From Calditrichia bacterium (GTDB taxonomy: Bacteria > Calditrichota > Calditrichia > RBG-13-44-9 > J075), in the NCBI GenBank assembly GCA_028284445.1, contig JANQRS010000023.1, positions 1 through 64,000 on the forward strand: a stretch of 64,000 bases of DNA, written 5' to 3'. The translations under genes and the position numbers were made by a program. The notes below the pieces were generated by a model. The model was given only the letters and a program-made list of their open reading frames with translations. It had not been told where the DNA came from and made no database searches. Shown here one piece after another: positions 37,553 through 46,042 of the stretch; positions within the stretch are counted from its first letter, which is position 1, and each line of letters opens with the position of its first letter.

Positions 37553-39031
37553 TCAGGTTTTACGATTTTGCCAGGCTTCTTTTGCTTTTTCAATCCCTTC
37601 CCTGAGGCGCAGCAATTCAATATCTTCGTAAGTGCCAAATAGGTATAGACCAAATGGGAAGGCCAGGAATAGTGCAACCTTCAATGCAGCACCCGCATAT
37701 CCCCAATCCCCAATGCCGTACTCAACACCCAGGAACAAAATAATGGAAATGGCCAGCGCCTTCAGCAGCTTTGGTGATTCATAGGGAATATGGTAAGTGC
37801 CCTGGGCGTAATACATGGTAACAACATAGAGTAAAGCATAGGCTAACACCGTTGCCCAGGCCGCGCCATGAACACCCCACTGAGGTATAAGAAGAAAATT
37901 GAGAGCAATATTAACAAGCGTTGCAACCAGAACGGTCATTGCCGCGATACGCACGCGTTTTTTCAAGAGCAAGGCGATATAAACAATGCTGCGGCCGCCA
38001 AAAAACACGTTGGCCAATAACAGGGCCGGAAGCACAGCCTCGGCGGGCCAATACGCTTCATCACGCGCAAAGATTTGAATGAAGGGTTCGCCAAAGAAAG
38101 CGAGCCCCAGGGCAAACCAGATGTTTCCCAATACCAGATAGGTTTGCATCTTACTGATGTATCGCTTGTCGCCCGGCTTACCATAAAGCTTATATGCTTG
38201 CGGCACGAAGGCCAGGGCAACAGGCTGAAGCAAGAACATGGTAATCACCCCTGAAAGCGAATAAGCGAGATCATAAATGCCCACGGCACTGGTATCTTTC
38301 AGATAGGCCAGAATGTAGCGATCCCCCATACTCAAGAGCATGCCGGCAAGAGATGACACAATCAGCGGCATGCCAAAACTCAGAAGACGTCGTGCAGCTC
38401 CCAGATCAAAAGAGAATGTCATTCGTCGTACCGTAGGTGGCAGCAACACCAGCATCAGGAAAGCGTCGCTAATCAGGAAGGCATAGAGGATGCCTTCAAT
38501 GCCCATACTGAGGCTGACAATGAAGTAGATATTCAAGGAGAGATTAAGGGTCAGCGCCAGGAGGTTGGCAACGGCATAAAAAACCGACTGTTCATGGGCC
38601 CGAAGCATTGCCAGGGAGAGATTGGCCAAGAGCCGCAGGCAAACGATGAGAACAATCAATTGCAGGTAGAATGCCAGATTGGAAATGTCTTCGACGAGCG
38701 CACCAATTGGACCTGAGAGCCAATAGCCTGTCAGCACACAGAAAAGCCCACTCAGGCCCAGTAAAGCAAAAGCGGTAAAAAGCAAAGCCCCTTCACGCTT
38801 GACATATTTCTCCATCGCCTGAAAGCGCAGGTAAGCATTGGGTAAACCGGCAAGAAATACCTGGACCAGAATCAGGATCGTGATTTTACAAATACTGAGT
38901 ACACCATATTCACTGACCGGAAAATAGTTGGTATAGAGCGGTAGTAAAATAATGCCGACCAGCTTATTGCCCATATTGCCCAGGGCATAAATCCCACTGT
39001 GTTTGAAAGATTTCTTCAGTTGATCAAGCAT
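37553..39031 (-). CDS. Polysaccharide flippase (Wzx/MOP superfamily)
   Basis: This 492-residue protein has about 14 membrane helices and the MOP-family start SGIYALGNMGNKLVGIILLPLYTNYF. It contains SFGMPLIVSSLAGMLLSMGDRYILAYL in the middle. Such proteins flip undecaprenyl-linked oligosaccharides across the inner membrane. It overlaps the upstream QHG-motif transferase gene by 8 bp, implying translational coupling, and is followed by the GT4 gene. With the divergent nonulosonate cassette next door, an O-antigen, capsule or glycoprotein glycan is likely. Confidence 0.9.
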   Translation of the reverse strand: MLDQLKKSFKHSGIYALGNMGNKLVGIILLPLYTNYFPVSEYGVLSICKITILILVQVFLAGLPNAYLRFQAMEKYVKREGALLFTAFALLGLSGLFCVLTGYWLSGPIGALVEDISNLAFYLQLIVLIVCLRLLANLSLAMLRAHEQSVFYAVANLLALTLNLSLNIYFIVSLSMGIEGILYAFLISDAFLMLVLLPPTVRRMTFSFDLGAARRLLSFGMPLIVSSLAGMLLSMGDRYILAYLKDTSAVGIYDLAYSLSGVITMFLLQPVALAFVPQAYKLYGKPGDKRYISKMQTYLVLGNIWFALGLAFFGEPFIQIFARDEAYWPAEAVLPALLLANVFFGGRSIVYIALLLKKRVRIAAMTVLVATLVNIALNFLLIPQWGVHGAAWATVLAYALLYVVTMYYAQGTYHIPYESPKLLKALAISIILFLGVEYGIGDWGYAGAALKVALFLAFPFGLYLFGTYEDIELLRLREGIEKAKEAWQNRKT

Positions 39032-40475
39032 CTTCCAGAAGACCTTCCGTAGCAGCTTTCATTGTGGCCAGGGCATTCGGAGCCCAAATATCACCGACAA
39101 TGCTCGTCATATCTGTCGATGCAGGTTCTTTTAACGCTTCAGCTAATTCCGCTGGCGTCTGCGCCAATTGCACATATTGATGCTCAATCAAATGTGAGAG
39201 CGTTTCGTAGCCGGGGAGCGCTGCAATGAAGGTTGGGAGATTAAATGCCAGCCCCTCATATACGGCTGTTGAGAACACACCGATCTGAAAATCGCTTTCT
39301 GCAAAATAGTCATAGAGTGATTTTTTAGAGTCTTTCCCGGGAATTTGCACATTGGACAACGCTGCAAGCTCGCTGAAATGCGTGTCCAAATCGTCGTATT
39401 CGGCCGGGTGTAATTTGTAGACAATACGATAGTCATCCGACAACAGCCCGGCCAATTCAACAACAAATTTGGCAAGTTGCTGACCGATCAGGCGTTGCGA
39501 AATTACCAGGATCTGTTTACCCGATTTTTCTGCCTGTTGTGCGCGGGACTTCAACCATTCCATGTAGGGAAATCCGCAGACCATTTTATTCGATTCCGGG
39601 ATTGGCATCTGGCAAAACTGTTTCCAGTACTCACCGAAGAGAAAAATATGCGTTGGCAAGGCCGGATGGCGCACATTTGCTTCTAGATTCGGATACTGAT
39701 ACCCAACATGATGGGCGGACATCGTGCCGTGCTGCAGTTCCACCACATCTATGCCCGCTTCCGCTGCTGCGACATTTAGTCCCATCGATTTTGCCGAGTA
39801 GTGGCAAACCTCAAAAACCAATCGCGGTTTTAGCTGCCGTAATTTTCGGCGATAAAATTTGCGATACTGCTGGAAATTAAATACCCGATCCGTGTACAGC
39901 TGTACCGCCTGACGATCTACATCTATCTCAAATTCAAATGTCTCAGTAATTATTTCAAGGATTTCGCGGATACTTTTCAGGACCTTCGGATCGTTTCCGC
40001 CAAGCTGCTGCTTGATAGCGGCCATCAAATTGGTTTCATCGAGGTAATAATAATCCTGGCCGGCCAGGGGCTTGTAATAATGGCGGCCGCCGGTGGGAAT
40101 GATGCTAAGGCTTCGCCTGTCTGCCAGCGCTTCAATCAGGAAATCACAGCAGGTATCATAATATTTGCCATCGATAAACTGGTGCCGACCGGCGCTGAGA
40201 AAGAGGAAATCATAAGACGGCTTGAGGCCTCGAAGTCGAGTTCCCATTGCCCCCTGCAGCAGGTTTGCTACGATTTTAAGCTTGCCTAAAGTGCCGCCAG
40301 CAGTGGGATCCATCGTTGAGCGCTGCAGGTTGAGCTTATGCACCACGATCAATGTCCACCAGACCTGGAAGCGCAGCAATAGCCATAGGGGAATGTCATC
40401 CGTGTCATATGACTCATGGAGATCATATGACTTCTCCATGGCAAGAAATTTTTTGCACAAGCGGCTAATATCCAT
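39024..40475 (-). CDS. Putative GT-B surface-glycan transferase with a QHG motif
   Basis: This 483-residue soluble protein is not a named family to me, but its C-terminal half (about 245-450) has the plan of GT-B enzymes that resemble CDP-glycerol transferases and polysialyltransferase-like capsule enzymes. Visible motifs are VVELQHGTMSAHHVGYQYP, YRIVYKLHPAEYDD and the end motif FSTAVYEGLAFNLPTFIAALPG. The N-terminal half (LFLSAGRHQFIDGKYYDTC) would bind an acceptor. It opens the minus-strand glycan operon and is divergent from the NeuB-like gene, so transfer of a CMP-activated nonulosonate is plausible but unproven. Confidence 0.65.
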   Translation of the reverse strand: MDISRLCKKFLAMEKSYDLHESYDTDDIPLWLLLRFQVWWTLIVVHKLNLQRSTMDPTAGGTLGKLKIVANLLQGAMGTRLRGLKPSYDFLFLSAGRHQFIDGKYYDTCCDFLIEALADRRSLSIIPTGGRHYYKPLAGQDYYYLDETNLMAAIKQQLGGNDPKVLKSIREILEIITETFEFEIDVDRQAVQLYTDRVFNFQQYRKFYRRKLRQLKPRLVFEVCHYSAKSMGLNVAAAEAGIDVVELQHGTMSAHHVGYQYPNLEANVRHPALPTHIFLFGEYWKQFCQMPIPESNKMVCGFPYMEWLKSRAQQAEKSGKQILVISQRLIGQQLAKFVVELAGLLSDDYRIVYKLHPAEYDDLDTHFSELAALSNVQIPGKDSKKSLYDYFAESDFQIGVFSTAVYEGLAFNLPTFIAALPGYETLSHLIEHQYVQLAQTPAELAEALKEPASTDMTSIVGDIWAPNALATMKAATEGLLEDA

Positions 40476-40705
40476 TGAGTCTCTTATGTTCTGATAGACA
40501 CCTGATATTCGAAATAGCTTTAAGTTTAATCATATTAGTGCCTGAAGGACAGTTGATTTTTTCATGTCGCAAGGCATTTGGAATCGCTTTTAGGCCACGT
40601 TTCCCCGGTAATCGGCAGGGCTTTTGTGACAAAACAAAAATGGTTTTGCGAATGGTTGCCGAGAATGTATTTTTACGACGCATAAAGCGACTGGAGAACC
40701 CAAGG
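40476..40705. promoter_or_regulatory. Divergent promoter region between two glycan operons
   Basis: These 230 bp separate the start of the QHG transferase (minus) from the start of the NeuB-like gene (plus). Both operons must be driven from here or read through. I cannot point to a convincing hexamer pair. The synthase frame is open upstream to 40475, but that extension lacks similarity to the family and a ribosome site. Confidence 0.45.
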
Positions 40706-41755
40706 ATGCAAAATAAAATCCGGATTACCGATTCCCGGACGATCGGTGCCAATGAACCGGTCTTCATTATTGCTGAGGTAGGTCAAAACCATAATGGAGA
40801 TATGGACATCGCCCGTCAATTGGTAGATGCGGCTGTTGATGCCGGTGCAGATGCCGTTAAATTTGTGAAACGCACGATAGAAGACGTTTTAACCAGGGAA
40901 GCACTGGCGCGCCCATATATTGGCCCGCAATCATTTGGTGATACTTATGGTGAGCACCGCCGCAAGCTGGAGTTTTCCCGTGAGCAGCACCAGGAACTGG
41001 CTGATTATTGCCACGAAAAGGGAATCATCTATTTCGGAACGCCAACAGATATTAAGGCGGCCAATATGTTTCATGATATTGGCGTACCGTTATATAAAAT
41101 AGCCAGTCGCGATCTAATCAATGTTCCCTTGATTGAGCATGTTGCGCAGCTCGGAAGCCCGGTGCTTCTGTCAACCGGGATGAGCAGTATGCAGGATATT
41201 GAACAGGCCGTCAAACTGATCTCTGCTCACACAGACCAGCTGGTTGTATTACACTGCACCTCCGAATATCCTTGCGATTATGAGCATGTGAATCTAAACA
41301 TGATCAAAACCCTTCAGAATCGCTTTGACATCCCCATCGGCTTTTCCGGACATACCATCGGTATCGTCATGCCGGTCGTGGCAGCGGCAATGGGAGCTGT
41401 GGTGATCGAAAAGCATATTACCATTGCCCGTCACATGAAGGGAACCGACCATGCCGGATCACTGGAACCCTATGGCTTCAAAAAGATGGTCCGCGACATT
41501 CGCAACCTGGAAAAAGCCATGGGAGACGGGGTCAAGCAGGTCTATGAAGCAGAATTAGCGGTAAAACATAAGCTGGGAAAAAGCCTGGTTGCCGCCACTG
41601 CCCTGGAAGCAGGTACTGTTATCAACAAGGAGATGCTGCTGGTAAAGGGACCGGGAACCGGCATTTCGCCAATGGACACTTATGAAGTGATCGGCAAAAA
41701 ATTGCGGGTCGCGAAAAACGAAGATGACATTCTCGATTGGGGGGATTTTGAGTAA
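40706..41755 (+). CDS. NeuB/SpsE-like nonulosonate (sialate-type) synthase
   Basis: The ATG at 40706, with GGAG ten bases upstream, gives 349 residues, the normal NeuB length; the open frame runs 231 bp further 5' without homology. The TIM barrel shows FIIAEVGQNHNGDMDIARQ, ADAVKFVKR, IIYFGTPTD, YKIASRDLINVPL and VLLSTGMSSM, the typical NeuB set. A C-terminal SAF (antifreeze-like) domain (about 285-345) includes KLGKSLVAATALEAGT. It condenses PEP with a hexosamine or hexose, possibly a 6-phosphate given the phosphatase gene that overlaps it. The product could be KDN, Neu5Ac or a related sugar. First gene of a tight three-gene cassette. Confidence 0.88.
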   Translation: MQNKIRITDSRTIGANEPVFIIAEVGQNHNGDMDIARQLVDAAVDAGADAVKFVKRTIEDVLTREALARPYIGPQSFGDTYGEHRRKLEFSREQHQELADYCHEKGIIYFGTPTDIKAANMFHDIGVPLYKIASRDLINVPLIEHVAQLGSPVLLSTGMSSMQDIEQAVKLISAHTDQLVVLHCTSEYPCDYEHVNLNMIKTLQNRFDIPIGFSGHTIGIVMPVVAAAMGAVVIEKHITIARHMKGTDHAGSLEPYGFKKMVRDIRNLEKAMGDGVKQVYEAELAVKHKLGKSLVAATALEAGTVINKEMLLVKGPGTGISPMDTYEVIGKKLRVAKNEDDILDWGDFE

Positions 41756-42305
41756 GACAGTGCCTGATGACATCCTTGCCCGGATGAAAAAAATTCGCCT
41801 CTTTGCATCAGATATCGACGGCGTGATGACCGATAGCGGAATGTATTATTCTGAACACGGAGACGAGCTCAAAAAATTCAATACCCGCGATGGCGGCGGC
41901 TTTATGCTAATGAAGCTGGTTGGTATTCCCTCAGCACTGATTACCTCGGAACACGTTAGGCTGGTTCAGCAACGTGCCAAAAAGCTAAAGATTGACCACC
42001 TTTTCCAGGTGAAAGGCAATAAGCTCATTGTCCTGAAGCGGCTGTTAAAAGAGTTGAACCTGGAGCTGGAAAATGTGGCGTACATCGGTGACGACATCAA
42101 TGACATCACTATGATGGAAAATGTTGGTTTGGGATTTGCCGTCCGTGATGCGGTTGAAGAAATTCGCTCGCGGGCTCATTGGATCCTGGAGAAAGGCGGT
42201 GGCGAAGGTGCAGTTCGGGAAGCTGCAGAACTGATCCTCAAGAACACCGGCCAATACGATACAGCCCTGCAAAAATACCTTGATCAAAAACGATTCGAGT
42301 CCTGA
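41748..42305 (+). CDS. KdsC-like HAD phosphatase (likely nonulosonate-9-phosphate phosphatase)
   Basis: The TTG at 41748 with GGGGGGA upstream gives 185 residues and an 8-bp overlap with the synthase gene. Another possible start is ATG 41784. It is a C0-type HAD without cap. Motif I is FASDIDGVMTD (nucleophile and acid Asp pair), motif II LITSE, the conserved Lys sits in KGNKL, and motif IV is YIGDDINDITMM. The tail GGGEGAVREAAELIL is typical of KdsC and of the phosphatase part of fused NeuA enzymes. In Bacteroides thetaiotaomicron a similar enzyme dephosphorylates KDN-9-phosphate. The same step is inferred here from the gene order. Confidence 0.85.
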   Translation: MSKTVPDDILARMKKIRLFASDIDGVMTDSGMYYSEHGDELKKFNTRDGGGFMLMKLVGIPSALITSEHVRLVQQRAKKLKIDHLFQVKGNKLIVLKRLLKELNLELENVAYIGDDINDITMMENVGLGFAVRDAVEEIRSRAHWILEKGGGEGAVREAAELILKNTGQYDTALQKYLDQKRFES

Positions 42306-42306
42306 C

Positions 42307-43053
42307 ATGGCCAGGACTGCTATCATCGTTCAAGCCCGTGCCGGCGCAACTCGTTTGCCAAACAAGATGTTCCTTCGTCTTGGTGATCAGACCGTTCTCG
42401 AATTCTTGCTCGCGCGCCTTAAAGGCGTTGATGACATCGACGACATTATTGTGGCCACAACCGAGCTCCCGGCAGATGAGGCAATTGCCGATATCGCAGA
42501 AAGCATGAACCTGCACGTCTTTCGCGGCGACAGTGCCGACGTCCTAAGCCGCTTTCAACAGGCAGCTGACATATATGAGAGTGAAATCGTCGTGCGAATC
42601 TGTGCGGATAACGTATTCTTACAGGGAAGTGAAATAAGGCGGTTGGTTCAGGAGTTTCGAGATGCAGGCGGCGTTTTGGATTATCTGGCAAACGCTCTAC
42701 CGGATGGCACGCCCTTGATTCGCACGGGCACCGGCCTCGCCGTTGAAGTTATGAGCAAACAGGCCTTGGAGCGACTGAAGGCCTTGCCGCTAAGCACTTT
42801 TCATTGCGAACACGTGACGCCCTTTCTGTATCAGAACCCGGATCTTTTCAAATTGCGATTCAGCGTCCCCCCTTTTGAAATTCCCAAGGACCTTCGACTA
42901 ACAATGGACGTCAGCGAGGATTTTGATCATATTTCAAGCATCTACCGGGATGTCGACCCACCCTATTCGATTGCAGAGATTGTCAAATATCTCGAGAAAC
43001 ATCCGCATATCATAAAAGCGATGGCGGAGATTAACAACCGTCATAGGAAGTAA
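42307..43053 (+). CDS. SpsF-family cytidylyltransferase
   Basis: This 248-residue nucleotidyltransferase starts at ATG 42307, two bases after the phosphatase stop. The N-terminal IIVQARAGATRLPNKMFL is the NTP-binding signature of the SpsF/CMP-sugar synthetase group. DIIVATTELPADEAIADI, VFRGDSADVLSRF and VVRICADNVFL follow the family pattern, with Asp in the last as a metal ligand. SpsF proteins occur with NeuB-like SpsE in spore-coat and surface-glycan loci. Here it would activate the nonulosonate with CTP in place of NeuA. It converges on the PspC gene. Confidence 0.87.
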   Translation: MARTAIIVQARAGATRLPNKMFLRLGDQTVLEFLLARLKGVDDIDDIIVATTELPADEAIADIAESMNLHVFRGDSADVLSRFQQAADIYESEIVVRICADNVFLQGSEIRRLVQEFRDAGGVLDYLANALPDGTPLIRTGTGLAVEVMSKQALERLKALPLSTFHCEHVTPFLYQNPDLFKLRFSVPPFEIPKDLRLTMDVSEDFDHISSIYRDVDPPYSIAEIVKYLEKHPHIIKAMAEINNRHRK

Positions 43054-43104
43054 TCACCGCCATCCATAAGTCTACCTCACAACCAAAAACAATCAAGCAG
43101 ATTC

Positions 43105-43353
43105 TTATTCGGTTGCCAGGTTCGCATCTTCAACAATCTGCGCTTCCTGTATCGCATTGACGGTGCCCGGCTCTTCCGGCACAATTGCCCAGGCAACAAA
43201 ATAGGTGATGGCAATCGGGAAAAACGCCGTCAGGAAACAAGCCAGAACCACACCGATCCGCAGCAAATTCGGATCTACATTAAAGTATTGACCTACACCG
43301 GAAACAACCCCACCCAAAGTCCGGTCGTCGCGTAATCTATACAATCTTTTCAT
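43105..43353 (-). CDS. PspC-domain small membrane protein
   Basis: The ATG at 43353 with AAGGAG upstream gives 82 residues; the longer open frame extends over unrelated sequence. The PspC domain (about 1-60) reads MKRLYRLRDDRTLGGVVSGV and continues with a helix-turn and one membrane helix (LLRIGVVLACFLTAFFPIAITYFVAWAIVP). PspC proteins sense or relay envelope stress in phage-shock systems. The tail is short and acidic. It lies 150 bp after the hybrid kinase gene on the same strand and may be read from the same message. Confidence 0.9.
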   Translation of the reverse strand: MKRLYRLRDDRTLGGVVSGVGQYFNVDPNLLRIGVVLACFLTAFFPIAITYFVAWAIVPEEPGTVNAIQEAQIVEDANLATE

Positions 43354-43502
43354 GTTTGCTCCTTTTTTGTTTTGATGAATAGCCTTTTCTCCCCCCAAAA
43401 ACACACTTTTCCAACTCGCATTTATACTAACGTAAAACGGCTGGCAGAAGTTGCGAACGTACCTGAAATACGAGGTCGTGTAAGAAAATCGTGAAGCTAA
43501 AA

Positions 43503-44708
43503 TCAGGGTATAACAGTTTCGGTAGGGCTGGAAATGGCTCTGTCGCGGGGGCGTTCTTTTTCCCAAATCGGCAAACGAACAATCATTAACATGCCATCTT
43601 CGTAGGTGGTATCAAATTCAATTGTTCCGCAGTTGGCCTCAATTGCCAGGTGGCAAAAAATCAGCGAGAGACGCCGGGCCGGCTTCATTTTATGGTCTTT
43701 TATTTCTGCCTGACCGGCCTTGGAGAAAATCGTGTATTGAAATTCCTTTGGAAGCAACTGTCCTTCGGTCTTCAGACAGAAAGTAACGAAATTTGTTTCT
43801 TCACAGCAGGTTTCAACGGTCAGTGTGGAATGACGGCGCGTATTGCTCAGGGCAAAGTGCAGAAGATTGTCAAGAATGCGCTCAAGGAAGGCATAATCGA
43901 AATACACTTGCGGCAAATCCGAAGCCAAATGTTGCACCACTTCCTTCGTTTCATGATCGGGAATTTCTTCGAAGTAATCGACCGATTTTTCCAGAAGGTC
44001 GTTCAGGCGCAGCGGCACCGGCCGCAACGATAAGGACTTCTGCTCCAGGCGGCTAATGTCCAGTAGATTCAGAATCAAGCGCAGCAGTCCCTGACTGCTG
44101 CGTTCAATACGACGGGTATATTTTCCTTCATCCTCGATTTGCCCGGATTCCTTCAACATGTGCATCATGCGCAGATTCCCCTGGATGACAGAGAGGGGAT
44201 TTTTCATATCATGCACAATCAGATCGGTGAGTTCCTGCTTTAGCCGGTCTTCCTGCTCCAGCGCTTTCTTTTGGCGCTCCAGGCGTAGGTTCCGTTTGAT
44301 CAATTCGTCATGAAAATACTTGATGCGCAACAGTGATTTAACACGCGCAACAAGCTCGATATTATCAAAAGGCTTGGATATGAAATCATCAGCACCGGCA
44401 TCCAGTGCACGAATTTTGTCTTTTAGATCGCGCAGGGCAGTTATCATGATGATCGGAATATGGAAGGTTCGGGAATCATTCTTCAGACGTTCACACACCT
44501 GATAGCCGTCGAGCACGGGTAAAACGATATCAAGCAAAATGATATCCGGCCTATCGACAACAGCGGCATTTAAGGCCTGCTGACCATCAACGGCGGTTGT
44601 GATGATGTATCCGGTAGACCCGAGGAAGTATTTCAGTAATTCTATGCTTTCCTCATTGTCGTCAACTATCAACACACGTGCTTTTCGATCTGTATTGTCT
44701 CGCAGCAT
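43503..44708 (-). CDS. Receiver-histidine kinase hybrid with degenerate ATP-binding domain
   Basis: This 401-residue cytoplasmic protein has an N-terminal receiver domain (about 10-125) with phospho-acceptor Asp60 in IILLDIVLPVLDGYQ and Lys in DFISKPFD. A short coiled coil leads to a HisKA domain with His166 in DLIVHDMKNPLSVI. The C-terminal ATPase region (about 265-390) is abnormal. The N-box reads ILDNLLHFALSNT, with Phe where Asn should bind magnesium, and no DxGxG or GxGLG motif is found. It may serve as a dimerising receiver or phosphotransfer partner rather than a kinase. The start overlaps the stop of a 38-codon ORF as TAATG. Confidence 0.85.
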   Translation of the reverse strand: MLRDNTDRKARVLIVDDNEESIELLKYFLGSTGYIITTAVDGQQALNAAVVDRPDIILLDIVLPVLDGYQVCERLKNDSRTFHIPIIMITALRDLKDKIRALDAGADDFISKPFDNIELVARVKSLLRIKYFHDELIKRNLRLERQKKALEQEDRLKQELTDLIVHDMKNPLSVIQGNLRMMHMLKESGQIEDEGKYTRRIERSSQGLLRLILNLLDISRLEQKSLSLRPVPLRLNDLLEKSVDYFEEIPDHETKEVVQHLASDLPQVYFDYAFLERILDNLLHFALSNTRRHSTLTVETCCEETNFVTFCLKTEGQLLPKEFQYTIFSKAGQAEIKDHKMKPARRLSLIFCHLAIEANCGTIEFDTTYEDGMLMIVRLPIWEKERPRDRAISSPTETVIP

Positions 44709-44824
44709 TATCGTGAGTCAACTCCTGGTATATCAGGTTCGACGCCTTTTTTGTGCCGTATTTGGCGGCATAACCAGCCGGGAAGCAGGGCATGCGCTAC
44801 CGTCAATACCGGCTTAATCATCAT
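44708..44824 (-). CDS. Small ORF (38 codons) translationally coupled to the hybrid kinase
   Basis: ATG at 44824, preceded by GGGGAG at good spacing, opens a frame of 38 codons starting MMIKPVLTVAHALLPGWL and ending in TAA that overlaps the kinase ATG by one base (TAATG). The N-terminal half is hydrophobic and the C-terminal half basic/polar. It fills most of the 162-bp gap between the two kinase genes. It may encode a small protein or only serve to couple translation to the downstream gene. Confidence 0.45.
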   Translation of the reverse strand: MMIKPVLTVAHALLPGWLCRQIRHKKGVEPDIPGVDSR

Positions 44825-44870
44825 CGGCTACTCCCCAAAAAGCTTGATCATTCCACCAAAAAAAGGTACA

Positions 44871-45737
44871 TCACTTGCCTTCAACCGGAACAGTAATGGT
44901 CACCACGTTTCCGTTCTCTGCACTGGACTTAATTGATATCGTGCTGTTGATCGTATTCAGCATATGATAGGCTGTAGCGAGGAACATAGCCTCGTCATTA
45001 GCGGCTGTTTCTTCCAATTCCTCGATAGACAAACTCATCTGATTTCGCAATCTTTCCAGGCGCAGCACACCATGATCGCTTAAAGCGATGCGGAGACCAT
45101 CACTTTCATTAAAGGCAGTTTCGAGCCGTAATTCGCCGCCATCCGCAACGCGATTGCGGCTGTCAACCAGAACATTGAGCAGGCTTTGCTGCAAGATTAG
45201 CGGTTGAGAATGAATCACAGGTGCACTGCTGTCGAGCGACAGCTTGAGGACAATAGCACGTTTGCGAAACTGGAACTGCATCAACGCAATGGTTTCTTTG
45301 ATAAAATCGTTGAAGAGAATCGGCTTGAGCGTCTCGATCTCATCCTGTCGGCTAAACACAACAAATTGTTTCACCAGCCCGCCTATGCGCATCGCTTCAC
45401 GCTCCATGCTCTTGAAATCATCCGCTGAGCATCCCTGTAGACGCCCTAATTGTAAACGCGCCAGCAAATACTGCAGGGGATTATTGATCTCGTGGGCAAT
45501 CCCTCCGGCAACTTCTGAGAGAAGATTATGGTTGGAAAAGCGCAGTAGCCGCTGCTGCAAGGCAAAGCGCCTGGCCGAATTGCTTTCCGGCAAGGCCGGC
45601 TTATCATTTTCGTTTATAAGTACTTCCGCTTCAGTAAGACTGGCAGCCAGCTTACTTTGGCCTATACGGTCGACTTCCTGATGGTCTTTGCTTCGAAAAA
45701 ACATCCCTATTTTTCCTTCCAGAATTGCGATTATCAT
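44871..45737 (-). CDS. NtrB-like soluble histidine kinase with degenerate ATP site
   Basis: The ATG at 45737 with AAGGAA upstream gives 288 residues. A poorly conserved N-terminus (1-65) leads to an H-box GGIAHEINNPLQYL with His82, the NtrB-type form. In the ATPase half the N-box reads SLLNVLVDSRNRV, with Asp in place of the essential Asn. The first G-box retains only DHG, and no second glycine-rich lid is visible. There is no membrane segment or PAS domain. Together with the neighbouring hybrid it may form a phospho-relay or inhibitor pair. It is the fourth gene of the block that starts with the small membrane protein and fliA. Confidence 0.85.
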   Translation of the reverse strand: MIIAILEGKIGMFFRSKDHQEVDRIGQSKLAASLTEAEVLINENDKPALPESNSARRFALQQRLLRFSNHNLLSEVAGGIAHEINNPLQYLLARLQLGRLQGCSADDFKSMEREAMRIGGLVKQFVVFSRQDEIETLKPILFNDFIKETIALMQFQFRKRAIVLKLSLDSSAPVIHSQPLILQQSLLNVLVDSRNRVADGGELRLETAFNESDGLRIALSDHGVLRLERLRNQMSLSIEELEETAANDEAMFLATAYHMLNTINSTISIKSSAENGNVVTITVPVEGK

Positions 45738-45789
45738 CAACTTCCTTGTTGAACAGTGCAAATATCATTGCCTGGCAATGCCGTTTCCA

Positions 45790-45876
45790 TCAGCACAGCC
45801 TTGAAAATGTGTTGGGATAAATAAAAAATTGGATGTGGGAATAATTCGTATGCGGATAAATGTAGTGAGTAATCAT
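45790..45876 (-). CDS. Small ORF (28 codons) with a perfect Shine-Dalgarno
   Basis: AAGGAGG (45883-45889) lies six bases before ATG 45876, the best ribosome site in the neighbourhood. The product is 28 residues, starting MITHYIYPHTNYSHIQFF, rich in His, Tyr and Pro. It sits between fliA and the soluble kinase on the same strand. The in-frame region upstream of the ATG is open but has no start with a ribosome site. It could be a small protein or a leader peptide. Confidence 0.5.
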   Translation of the reverse strand: MITHYIYPHTNYSHIQFFIYPNTFSRLC

Positions 45877-45998
45877 GGAAAACCTCCTTGTTTTCTCTTC
45901 GATTCTCATTTGCCAGCTGCTGAAATTGCCAATATTAGCGGCAAGCGTGGCTTCTCTGGAAATAATAACGGCGTGATCGTCGCAAATCTTTAGACAGA

Positions 45999-46023
45999 CA
46001 GGTGTCGCAATTTTCGACACCTG
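45999..46023. promoter_or_regulatory. Perfect hairpin just after fliA
   Basis: CAGGTGTCG (45999-46007) pairs exactly with CGACACCTG (46015-46023) around a 7-nt loop, 19 bp beyond the fliA stop. No T-run follows on the minus strand, so it is not a standard terminator. It may stabilise the fliA 3' end or be a protein site. Confidence 0.6.
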
Positions 46024-46042
46024 CTGTCGAAATTCAAAACAA

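Noticed and set aside
45790..46020. Longer 76-codon version of the small ORF after fliA
   Set aside because: Its GTG start has no ribosome site and lies in a hairpin; the internal ATG with AAGGAGG is far better.
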